IMG/VR virus record: IMGVR_UViG_3300025131_011243
Coordinates: 58,592 to 122,591 of that record
DNA length: 64,000 nucleotides
Strand: one strand, 5' to 3'
Origin: a virus
The notes beneath the pieces were generated by a model, which made no database searches, was not told where the DNA came from, and saw only the letters and a program-made list of their open reading frames with translations. Below are positions 18,689 to 26,636 of the stretch, piece after piece; the stretch's first letter is position 1; every line of letters begins with the position of its first letter. The translations under genes were made by a program, and so were the position numbers.

Positions 18689-19351
18689 ATTGTTATAGTT
18701 CTCAAGACCTCTTCGATACCTACGTTGACGACGAATGTCTCTGTCTCTACCTCTTACTTCTTCATCGATAGACGACCATGGAAATGTTCTTTCCAACAAA
18801 GGCAAATCAAGGTTAGCCCAAGGGCCGGAAATCCCCCTAGCCATTTTTATGTTCATGCGATCAATAAGACGAGGACCAAGACTTGCGAATCTCAAAAGCT
18901 TGATAACATATTGAAGGCGACAGATGGATCTAAAAATCCAGTCGATAGATATCTTGTAATTAGGAACAGAATGAATAGTGTAATTTGGGTAAACCGATAT
19001 GTCTTGATTCAATGCGTCTTGTACAAGATTGGTTAGAACCGAATCGTCAAGATCTTCAAACATCCTGCTCATTTTGGCAAGATCTTTCAGAGCGCACACA
19101 AACATGGTGGTTGAGCCAGCGTCTGAGACGTTGTCTCCCCGATCTTGGAGAACCTCAGACATCTCGCCCCATAGTTCTCCGAACAGTTTTTTCCTGATTG
19201 TAATTTGCCCTTGGATTTGCTTAGCAGCGGGAATGACGGGCGCAGTCTCTAACTGACCATCCTTGTTTTTGAATTGACAAGTCTTGGAATCAATCAGGCG
19301 AATGCCATAGAAAGCAAGTTCTTTCTTTAGGGTATCCCAAACTTCAGCCAT
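18572..19351 (-). CDS. Hypothetical conserved morphogenesis protein (target of HNH insertion)
   Basis: A 259-aa protein. The N-terminal half has mixed alpha/beta character (ELAFYGIRLIDSKTCQFKNKDG). The middle is helical (SVLTNLVQDALNQDI; SIDWIFRSICRLQYVIKLLRFASLG), and the end is Arg-rich (RGRDRDIRRQRRYRRG) before the duplicated SWYDR tail. Homing endonucleases normally target conserved sequence, so the C-terminus is probably important. The start overlaps the upstream stop by one base. No family assigned; possibly a neck or head-completion protein. Confidence 0.75.
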   Translation of the reverse strand: MAEVWDTLKKELAFYGIRLIDSKTCQFKNKDGQLETAPVIPAAKQIQGQITIRKKLFGELWGEMSEVLQDRGDNVSDAGSTTMFVCALKDLAKMSRMFEDLDDSVLTNLVQDALNQDISVYPNYTIHSVPNYKISIDWIFRSICRLQYVIKLLRFASLGPRLIDRMNIKMARGISGPWANLDLPLLERTFPWSSIDEEVRGRDRDIRRQRRYRRGLENYNNDGRTGEGHYWRELRNEPFSWYDRASESPYAERKLLTGN

Positions 19352-20379
19352 TATTCAATTTCGCTGTTGTTCTTGGCGAGACGAGAGTGCTGAGATAATC
19401 TTTCTGCATCCTGCTCGTGGTCAACAAACGAAATAGCATCAGGGTCGGCAAGCCCGGTATCGATCATATCGATTGGACCAGACTCGTTCGGTAACTCTAC
19501 TAAAACTTCACCGCCATCAGCGGTAGGAGCAGGTCGTCTTCGCCCAACAGGCGATAATCCTTTCGCCTTTGGTTTCGATTTTTCAGAAGCTGCTACCTTT
19601 GTTGTTTTCTTAAAGACTTTTTTTTTGACTGGTCCTGATTTCTTCTTCTTAGCCTTTGGACCGGGCTTTTTCTTGGGTCCAGGCTTCTTGCCCGACTTCT
19701 TCCTTCGTGATTTGATTGTCTTCTTCGGACTCTCTTCTTCGGGTTCTTCGGTAAAATCGATATCACCTACCTTGATACCCTCAACTGAAGATTTGACGAA
19801 TCCTTCATCTTGACGATTTGTTTGCTGCCCCGTAGCTTCCATGCTCTCGTCAATATCCAGATTCTTTCTGTGATGGGGATCCCATGACTGCATCGTGGTC
19901 TCCAGATCTTTCTCATCAGATTCAACCGGCTCTACATTCTTGACGTTTGTCTTTTTCTTACCTTCTTTGGGGGCGGGGGCCTCTTCAGCTTCTACTTCCG
20001 CCTCTTCAACCTGAGGAACGCCTTCGGCGTCATAGACAACGACCAAGTTCCGTTCGATAGCTTGCTGAAGATGGTCGTCATGAAGCAAGTCTGAAGTGAT
20101 GTATCCTGACGAGCCTGTAGTGATGTTAAGTCCGACACTACCAATAGAGATGGGACCTCCGCTGGTATTGCTTACTCTGTGAACGATCTTGGATGGGGGC
20201 TTAACTTCCGGAGCTTTGCCTACGAGTTTCAAAAGGCCCTTCTTGATAGCCATTTGGACATCGTCTGTATAAAACTCTTCATCGCTAACATCAACCTCTG
20301 TCTTGGCGACAAGATTGCGAGGAATAGAGGGGAGCATAAGCTCTCCCTTGAAGGATTCCGGTACTCTAAGTTTAGGCAT
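19351..20379 (-). CDS. Hypothetical protein with Lys-rich histone-like tail
   Basis: A 342-aa protein. The N-terminal 110 residues look folded and may hold two similar 'qAIxxgLLxlV / qAIErnLVVVY' units. An acidic stretch follows, then a strongly basic region (about residues 220-280) with repeated KKKPGPK / KKKSGPVKKK blocks resembling H1-tail or AT-hook-like DNA-condensing sequence. The C-terminus is acidic. The basic block suggests contact with packaged DNA. A WDPHHR motif is shared with the zinc-ribbon frame at 9867-10439. Confidence 0.65.
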   Translation of the reverse strand: MPKLRVPESFKGELMLPSIPRNLVAKTEVDVSDEEFYTDDVQMAIKKGLLKLVGKAPEVKPPSKIVHRVSNTSGGPISIGSVGLNITTGSSGYITSDLLHDDHLQQAIERNLVVVYDAEGVPQVEEAEVEAEEAPAPKEGKKKTNVKNVEPVESDEKDLETTMQSWDPHHRKNLDIDESMEATGQQTNRQDEGFVKSSVEGIKVGDIDFTEEPEEESPKKTIKSRRKKSGKKPGPKKKPGPKAKKKKSGPVKKKVFKKTTKVAASEKSKPKAKGLSPVGRRRPAPTADGGEVLVELPNESGPIDMIDTGLADPDAISFVDHEQDAERLSQHSRLAKNNSEIE

Positions 20380-20392
20380 GGTATTTTACCCT

Positions 20393-20968
20393 CTAAAGTT
20401 GACTTTGGACTCTGCCAAATATATCGACAGATTTACCCCGATTTCGCCTGTGAACTCTGCTGGCCGCAGATTGCTCACTAAGGTCGCCTCGGGGGCTCAC
20501 TCCTCGGTCCAAGTCTCTTTGAGGATTTTGGTCATTAGCATCAGCCAACCAATTGCTGTCAATTCCTTCTTCTGAAACATTTTGATCGCCTTCATATTCT
20601 CTGAATATTTCTCTTTTATTCTTCTGCTGCTCTTTTCTATTATCCAAATCTGTTTCTGTTCCGTAAAAGTCTCCACCTACAACAGAGTCATCACGATCTT
20701 TAGGGCCAAATGCACTCTCTCCCATACCCCCTTCATCGCCTGGTCTGACTCGATGGAGATTCTTCTCCTTATACGGGTCAGTACGGTTGGGGCTATCGGG
20801 ATCATCTATCGTAGGAGTAAGAGTTCCTCGATAGGATATTTTCATGATTGAGCCACCGCATAGAGAGCAGCCTTTGGATGCTAATCTGAAGTTGGTTTCA
20901 CGACCACAATGATCACAAATGAATGCAACCTGATTATCGAATTGATTCAGATTGAATGTTTGCGACAA
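20393..20968 (-). CDS. Hypothetical zinc-ribbon protein with FNL tag
   Basis: A 191-aa protein starting MSQTFNLNQ, then a clear zinc ribbon (CDHCGRE...CSLCGG, residues about 18-38). The remainder is charged, Asp/Arg/Gln-rich and probably disordered. The stop of the 312-aa gene's frame lies 4 bp upstream of this start. Together with the other zinc-ribbon and FNL proteins in the block it is probably a virion component. Confidence 0.65.
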   Translation of the reverse strand: MSQTFNLNQFDNQVAFICDHCGRETNFRLASKGCSLCGGSIMKISYRGTLTPTIDDPDSPNRTDPYKEKNLHRVRPGDEGGMGESAFGPKDRDDSVVGGDFYGTETDLDNRKEQQKNKREIFREYEGDQNVSEEGIDSNWLADANDQNPQRDLDRGVSPRGDLSEQSAASRVHRRNRGKSVDIFGRVQSQL

Positions 20969-20971
20969 TTG

Positions 20972-21910
20972 TTATTCTCCAGGCATTGAGAACTCAAGTT
21001 CATCGATAGGAATAACTGCCGATGGAGTCATTGGGCCAGCTATTGCTGACTTAGCCTCTTCGTCTTCGTCTACATCTTCCTCATCAGCCTCTTCTTGCTC
21101 TGCTCCATCTCTCATCTCTGCCATTGCATCTTCGAATGATTCGTTTCTGCCTAATTCTTCCAGATCATCCGGCTCATCGGCTATAAAATCTTCTTCTCCC
21201 CAATGGGCGAAGATCTTCTTTTTTCCATCTTCAATTTCAGCCAAAATCTTGATCTCTTGTTCGTTTAGCTCTCTACCGGCGTTAGCAGCTACGGCATAAA
21301 CATGGAAGATCATGGCGTCTGCATCCTTCAAAGATGCCATAACCATCTCAGGGATTTTGTCCTTTTTATTCTGGGCCTTCTCGTTGTCCGCTCTGTCTAC
21401 AGAAACAGGATAAGTCTTATCTAGCCCCTTCATGCGGCTAGGATGGTTATGCAACTGACTACCTTGCTCGGGCACATTTTTGGGCACTCTCGTTCTCTTC
21501 TCATCAAGCTGTTGTCCAACAGAATTACTCTGAAGAGGAGTCTTGTCCTGATCTCCCTTTTGGGCTTTACGGAAAGCTTTAAGCTTTTCTTGGAAGAAAG
21601 CTTCGGCCAAGATATCTAGCGGCTTAGCGTCCACATCCCAGTATTTACTCAAACGCCTTTCGTTATAGCCCTTTTTAGCACTATTCATAGACGCTTCGGT
21701 TGTCTCTTCGTATGTACCGGTTCGAGCTTCTTCAAGCTGACCTTGGTACAGAACGGTATTGTCTTTGTTCTTCCGATTCTTACTCAACATCCAGTCGATG
21801 TTGCCAGGATCGGTTTCTGTATGCCATCCCCTGTCATCCCGATTGTCTATGAGATTGTTCTCTGGAGACTTAGGGGTATCTTCGGCATGTTTCTTTAGGT
21901 TAAAGGTCAT
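20972..21910 (-). CDS. Hypothetical protein with FNL tag and ITE-like repeat
   Basis: A 312-aa protein starting MTFNLKKHAED. It carries TYEETTEASMN, related to the TYE-x-ITE repeats of the 2306-aa protein. A helical core lies around residues 190-250 (EMVMASLKDADAMIFHVYAVAANAGRELNEQEIK), and the tail is very acidic. It follows the terminase gene by 30 bp. Shared signatures link it to the protease/scaffold system; it may be a cleaved internal head protein. Confidence 0.65.
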   Translation of the reverse strand: MTFNLKKHAEDTPKSPENNLIDNRDDRGWHTETDPGNIDWMLSKNRKNKDNTVLYQGQLEEARTGTYEETTEASMNSAKKGYNERRLSKYWDVDAKPLDILAEAFFQEKLKAFRKAQKGDQDKTPLQSNSVGQQLDEKRTRVPKNVPEQGSQLHNHPSRMKGLDKTYPVSVDRADNEKAQNKKDKIPEMVMASLKDADAMIFHVYAVAANAGRELNEQEIKILAEIEDGKKKIFAHWGEEDFIADEPDDLEELGRNESFEDAMAEMRDGAEQEEADEEDVDEDEEAKSAIAGPMTPSAVIPIDELEFSMPGE

Positions 21911-21940
21911 AGTTAAAGGCTCCCTTATGATTAGCTCTTA

Positions 21941-23881
21941 TTATCTTTGGCTAGGAGGATACAAATTCCTTCTTTCCATCATACGAGTTACTTGTTTTGC
22001 TCCGCCCACAGCTACGCCAGATCCTATCTGCCACATCTGGTTTCCGCTGCTAGGGACGACGCCAGTTTCCACTATCCTGCCATGAGGTAAACTATGAACA
22101 GCACTGGCAATAGTATTCCAAACGGCCCCAGCCAAGGCATCGCACAAGTCATCGGTTGTTACGCCATCTTTGTTCTGAGGCGGATAGACCTTGAATCCTG
22201 TTGAGTCATACTTGCGTTGCAGATGAAGCATTTCGTTTCTCAACTGCTCACAGGCCCTGTCCGTCCGTGGAATATGAAGACGACCGGAGTTAATCATGTG
22301 TTCCAGTTCTTTATAGATCGTCATCTTGTATTTTCTGGTATACTTCATTTCCTTGGCTCTGAGTCCTGCCTTCCTCATTTTCTGAATACTGGCAGCAGAG
22401 TTCATTTGGTCATAGGTTACTAAACCAAGATAGAACCTTCTCTTCAAACCTATTACATAGTCATCTATCTCTTCAATAGATATTGGCGTGTCATCATCTG
22501 GTTGCCAAAACTTAACATGATCAACAATAACAACAGGCTCAGCCTTTTTAGTTTCCGGATTGATTGCGTTCTCTCTATGTGTAATAACCAGTGCATAATT
22601 ATTGCTTGATGTAGCGGGGTCAAGGTGAGCAAAATATATCTTACCTGGTTCTCCGATTGTCCTGTTGTTAAGTTCTGGAAACTTGAAGCAAGATTCAACC
22701 GAGTCTCTATCAAAACAACTTTCACCGGCAGTACCTGAAAACATGGCTCCAAATTCCATCTGGAACTCTTCGTCATTCATTTCTGAATTAGCTTCTAACA
22801 GCGAGTATTTTGTTTGTTGAGTATTAACGTCCCAAGTAGGAAGGCGACACATCAATCTATGCTTGATGTTATGAGCGTTCTCATACATATCCCAGAAAAC
22901 ACCTTCCTTACCTCTGGGGGATGAGATGGATAGAATCTTACTGTCGAATATTCGGTTTATCTTTTGATTGCCTTCGTCGTCTAAAATCGGATTTCCGTCT
23001 TCGTCGAACGCATCAAAGTTACGTCCATACGTATTCAAAGAAGGGGTCAAGGCTGAAAGGATACGCTCACCCGATGACGAGCTTCCGGTACTCTTGTAAG
23101 ACGCAACTTCATCAAGAATAAGAACAAAAACACCCTTACCCAACAAGCCGTCAGAGTTACTGTTACCGACTTCGATAACAACTGACCCCTTCTTGGGTGG
23201 CAGCCTTTGTTCATTCATCTGTTTGTTGAATTCTACATCGGAAGGAGTTAGTAGATAAATAGCTCCTTCTTCAACACCTTCGGGGCCTATCTTGTCTTTG
23301 AAGTAAGGACTGAGCATTAGCTTATCACGAATTTCCTGGAAAGCGATACGAGCCTGATGCCTGGCTGAGGCTACCGTTAGGATACTAATTGGCATACCAG
23401 AAGCGATGTTATACAAAGCGTAAGGGTCTCCGCCCTCGCATTCCAACAGACGCATTGCTTCGTATAGAGCGACAATAGAAATCAGGAAGTCTTTCCCGCT
23501 ACGACGCCCCCAACACAAGACAAGCTCTCTAAAGATATCTTCGGAGTTGTATTTCCCCAGGATATCTCCGTTCTCTACCCATTCGTTTTCCTTTGCTTGA
23601 AATAGACCCAAACGTTCGCACATTTCTATCTCTTCAGGATTCAGTTTTAGGGTCTCGTTACCCATCGATCCTCTGTAGAAAACCTTGAGGATCATTTTTT
23701 GGACAGGATAAAGCAAAACAGGACTTGGTCGATGCGGCAAACCTAAATAAAACGGATCTTCCACAAATGCAATGATATCAGGTATATAGCCTCCGCCTTC
23801 GCCTGAAGTAATCTCATTTTTCAGGTCAGAAAGCAATGAGTTAACAGATTCTATTTCAGCAGACTTCTTCTTGCGGGCCAT
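21941..23881 (-). CDS. terL: Terminase large subunit
   Basis: A 646-aa packaging motor ATPase/nuclease. Walker A is GRRSGKD (residues 125-131), Walker B is VLILDEVA (253-260), and the coupling motif SISSPRG lies near 318-323. The RNase H-like nuclease starts at HLDPA (D421) and ends with a DDLCDALA acidic motif near the C-terminus. The order and spacing are those of phage large terminases. Acidic residues of the nuclease appear intact. It drives DNA into the prohead through the portal encoded at 7575-9848. No small terminase was recognised in the window. Confidence 0.95.
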   Translation of the reverse strand: MARKKKSAEIESVNSLLSDLKNEITSGEGGGYIPDIIAFVEDPFYLGLPHRPSPVLLYPVQKMILKVFYRGSMGNETLKLNPEEIEMCERLGLFQAKENEWVENGDILGKYNSEDIFRELVLCWGRRSGKDFLISIVALYEAMRLLECEGGDPYALYNIASGMPISILTVASARHQARIAFQEIRDKLMLSPYFKDKIGPEGVEEGAIYLLTPSDVEFNKQMNEQRLPPKKGSVVIEVGNSNSDGLLGKGVFVLILDEVASYKSTGSSSSGERILSALTPSLNTYGRNFDAFDEDGNPILDDEGNQKINRIFDSKILSISSPRGKEGVFWDMYENAHNIKHRLMCRLPTWDVNTQQTKYSLLEANSEMNDEEFQMEFGAMFSGTAGESCFDRDSVESCFKFPELNNRTIGEPGKIYFAHLDPATSSNNYALVITHRENAINPETKKAEPVVIVDHVKFWQPDDDTPISIEEIDDYVIGLKRRFYLGLVTYDQMNSAASIQKMRKAGLRAKEMKYTRKYKMTIYKELEHMINSGRLHIPRTDRACEQLRNEMLHLQRKYDSTGFKVYPPQNKDGVTTDDLCDALAGAVWNTIASAVHSLPHGRIVETGVVPSSGNQMWQIGSGVAVGGAKQVTRMMERRNLYPPSQR

Positions 23882-23939
23882 AAAACAGTCCTTGTCAAAA
23901 CTTTCGTTACAACATATGTGTTCAACAAAAGTTAGAGAA

Positions 23940-24305
23940 CTACTCTATATTTCCAGCATTAATTTCGTATCCTGCCGTCGCAGACAAGGTAGCGAACGTT
24001 TGTGGGACCAATATATTGTTGTCTGAAAGAAAGGCATTCACATCACCATAATGATGAACAACATGAACTTGAAGAGCCTCAATTAGGCTTAACACCGTTT
24101 GGGCTTGAACGTATTCTCTTGTTATGGTCTGGCCCAATTTCTCAAGCCCTCGATCAAGATTGGTTCTTTCGATATCGGTCGCAGTCAAACTGGACGTAGC
24201 GATAGTATTACGCATGGCGGTTACTCGACCACCTGCACTGACTGAAGCATCTTCTGCCTCTGCTATCGATGAAACGATCACGCTATATTCGCTGGGACTA
24301 ATCAT
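23940..24305 (-). CDS. Hypothetical protein next to terminase
   Basis: A 121-aa, Ser/Thr/Ala-rich protein with helical N-terminal and central segments (AEAEDASVSAGGRVTAMRNTIATS; LEKLGQTITREYVQAQTVLSLIEALQVHVV). It overlaps the end of the 588-aa gene by 4 bp (ATGA), so the two are coupled. Possibly a small tail or head-tail connector subunit. Family not recognised. Confidence 0.65.
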   Translation of the reverse strand: MISPSEYSVIVSSIAEAEDASVSAGGRVTAMRNTIATSSLTATDIERTNLDRGLEKLGQTITREYVQAQTVLSLIEALQVHVVHHYGDVNAFLSDNNILVPQTFATLSATAGYEINAGNIE

Positions 24306-26068
24306 GTATACACAATATCGCTTAATGAGGTATAGTCATACCAAATCCCGCTCGCATCTCTTTGACGATAACGAACATAATATTCTTGACCCCTTACTAG
24401 ATACTCATCATCCTGACTTATGTATCTTACTCTTTTGCCAACAAAACCAGACTGCACCCCACCTGCTGGCATGTCGATAAACTCGTCGTCGTCTTCCTCT
24501 ACCATCCACCCTTCTTGCGACGAAAGGTTATTTACAGTGACAGTAATATCCGAAAAGTCCGATTCGGTGGAAATATCAATCTGGAAATGGTAGTTCGTAA
24601 ACGCAACTGCTTCGTCCGTGATCGTAAACTCAAAATCCCAGAACCCTTCGTCCAAGACATTAGCAGATGAGATGTTGGAAAAAGCTTCATTCAGATTTTT
24701 CAGCAGAACGCTAACTTTGAATTCACGATCTGTCAAATATTCATCCAACGTCTTAAATAGACTTGTGATACTTTCTGTCTTGAAGAAATTGACAGGGAAT
24801 CTGAAAAAAGCCCCAGCAAATGGGTTGAACAATGCAGTTATTCTTTCCGAATTATTGTGACCAATCAAATCATTGACTCTTGACATCATATCAACTGCCG
24901 TGGCAACATCTGTTGAAGAAACAACCGTATTCCTCACATTTGATATGGCATCAGATCTTACATTCATATATGCTACAGAACGTGCAAAGTCTCCAGATAT
25001 CAACCTCCACATTTCGTCTTCGCCTATCTTTGTTTCATCTTCAGCAACTGCATCAGGTTTTGGGAAGTCGAACGTTACCAACGGATCCCCGAAGAACGCT
25101 AGTGTCCAATCAACGTGAGGAACGCTGAATATATACGCCTCGCCAATTGTCGCTCCTCTTCGCAAAGCTTCAAAGAAAGGTTTAGGTCTAAGAAACCCGT
25201 CTATCGTTGGATCAGACATAGCTCCAGCCAACCCACTGTATCCGGCAGATATAGCCAACGGAACCCATCGTCCTTCTGTTGTGGATCTAACCAAACCGGC
25301 AGCGTCATAATCTGCATTATAGAAAAACGCACGCTTCGTATTGGTTACCCTAAAGAACGAAGAAGTAGTTCTGTCAGTAAACCACGACCACACAAACGAA
25401 TCTCCCTCAACCGAAGGAAGGACGGAATCAAAGTATGGATCTATAAATTGGGTTGTAAAGACATCAAGATTAAGACTGCCAAGAGTTGAGTTTAGGAATC
25501 CCACCAGATCATCAGTATATCTATCCGCATCAGGCCCTGCTCGATCAGAGTATGGATCAATGTAGAATTTTCCGTTGACGATAACCTGTTTAGAAAGTTT
25601 ATCTCCTTGATTCATCATGTTGACTACGGCGGCACTATTGGGGCCATCCATTCTTGCTGTAATCAAGCCAAAGTCAGCATCATCTCCGTCGTATCTGGCG
25701 AAGATCTGTCGGTTATACAAATAGTTTTCTGTTTTCTTGGAGAACGTGTGGTTAATTCTAGAGATTCGAGAGGAAGCAGATATGATGTCTGTCCCCTCCA
25801 TAAACCCGCCAGGTACGGTGAAACCCAGAATAATAACCCAAATAGTTCTGTTTGAAAGCGGGGCAGTAGCTAGAGCGGTCTTCAGAGGCGTCAGAACTTG
25901 GGTATTAAATTCATCCTCATCGTTCAGTATATCTACATCAGAACAAGGGACGCCTACTAGCTGCTCGTCAGCTAAGCCATGAATTGTTTGGTATCTATTG
26001 GCAATATCCAGACTAGCACCATCGCCAGACCGGTAAACAAAGACTACATTTTCACTTGATAACGCCAT
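24302..26068 (-). CDS. TIGR03790-like (peptidase C25-related fold) protein with FN3-like C-terminus
   Basis: A 588-aa protein. Residues 1-340 resemble the bacterial TIGR03790 family: VVFVYRSGDGASLDIANRY near the start, EFNTQVLTPLKTAL, LITARMDGPN, DRAG...RYTDDL, then GATIGEAYIFSVPHVDWTLAFFGDPLV. That family is related to the gingipain/caspase-like fold, but I cannot identify a catalytic Cys/His pair here. Residues about 470-588 look like a fibronectin-III-type beta domain (FEFTITDEAVAFTNYHFQIDIS...YYVRYRQRDASG). This combination suggests a tail or baseplate protein that contacts or processes a surface target. The start codon lies inside a 9-bp hairpin. Confidence 0.6.
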   Translation of the reverse strand: MALSSENVVFVYRSGDGASLDIANRYQTIHGLADEQLVGVPCSDVDILNDEDEFNTQVLTPLKTALATAPLSNRTIWVIILGFTVPGGFMEGTDIISASSRISRINHTFSKKTENYLYNRQIFARYDGDDADFGLITARMDGPNSAAVVNMMNQGDKLSKQVIVNGKFYIDPYSDRAGPDADRYTDDLVGFLNSTLGSLNLDVFTTQFIDPYFDSVLPSVEGDSFVWSWFTDRTTSSFFRVTNTKRAFFYNADYDAAGLVRSTTEGRWVPLAISAGYSGLAGAMSDPTIDGFLRPKPFFEALRRGATIGEAYIFSVPHVDWTLAFFGDPLVTFDFPKPDAVAEDETKIGEDEMWRLISGDFARSVAYMNVRSDAISNVRNTVVSSTDVATAVDMMSRVNDLIGHNNSERITALFNPFAGAFFRFPVNFFKTESITSLFKTLDEYLTDREFKVSVLLKNLNEAFSNISSANVLDEGFWDFEFTITDEAVAFTNYHFQIDISTESDFSDITVTVNNLSSQEGWMVEEDDDEFIDMPAGGVQSGFVGKRVRYISQDDEYLVRGQEYYVRYRQRDASGIWYDYTSLSDIVYT

Positions 26069-26095
26069 CCCTTTACATTATCGTCAGATGGCGTT
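26061..26095 (-). promoter_or_regulatory. Hairpin enclosing the start of the TIGR03790-like gene
   Basis: On the coding strand AACGCCATC pairs perfectly with GATGGCGTT. The latter holds the ATG GCG start, and the 17-nt loop holds the AAAGGG ribosome binding site. The hairpin could hide the start until translation or a factor opens it. Read on the plus strand it also looks like a terminator because a T run follows, which is the competing explanation. Confidence 0.5.
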
Positions 26096-26111
26096 TTTAC
26101 CTTCCCGAAAG

Positions 26112-26615
26112 TCAGGTTCCGGTAGATCCCAAACCAGCCTCGCCTCGCTGGGAATCTTCCAGTTCACTAACAACCATGATATTGAAATGCTCGGTTTTCC
26201 TCATAAGGATTTGACCGCACCTGTCGCCAGATTTGTATAAATCATACTTGAACTTCATCCATGAACAATCGACATCAGTAAGATACTTGTCGGGCATGAA
26301 TCCCAAAAAGTCTATTAGCTGGTATCGAAAAAGGATATCGCCCCTATATCCTTCGTCAACCAATCCTATGGAATTGCACAGCAACAAATCCTTCTTGGAA
26401 TTGCTTGACCTTGGCATGATTTCAGTATGGTATCCAGGTGGCGGCTCTATTGCCCACCCAGTGCTATACTCTATGTAAAGAAGTTTTCCATTTACAAATT
26501 TGAACTTACCATCATCGATAGCATACATATCGTACGCTGCATCTTCTCCGGGATGTCCTTGGGTTGGTGCAATCGCTCTTCCATCAAGCATCTTCATCTT
26601 CAAAACAGGCTTCAT
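26112..26615 (-). CDS. dut: dUTPase
   Basis: A 167-aa trimeric-type dUTP pyrophosphatase. Motifs in order: GEDAAYDMYA (motif 1), PRSSNSKKD (motif 2), NSIGLVDEGYRGDI (motif 3, with the sugar-recognising Asp), GDRCGQILM (motif 4), and RGEAGLGSTGT (motif 5). All five are present, so it should hydrolyse dUTP to dUMP and supply thymidylate synthesis while limiting uracil in DNA. It sits directly downstream of ribonucleotide reductase on the same strand, a normal phage nucleotide-metabolism pairing. There is a ~20-residue insertion between motifs 3 and 4. Confidence 0.93.
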   Translation of the reverse strand: MKPVLKMKMLDGRAIAPTQGHPGEDAAYDMYAIDDGKFKFVNGKLLYIEYSTGWAIEPPPGYHTEIMPRSSNSKKDLLLCNSIGLVDEGYRGDILFRYQLIDFLGFMPDKYLTDVDCSWMKFKYDLYKSGDRCGQILMRKTEHFNIMVVSELEDSQRGEAGLGSTGT

Positions 26616-26636
26616 CTTTCTCTCCTTCGAATTGTA

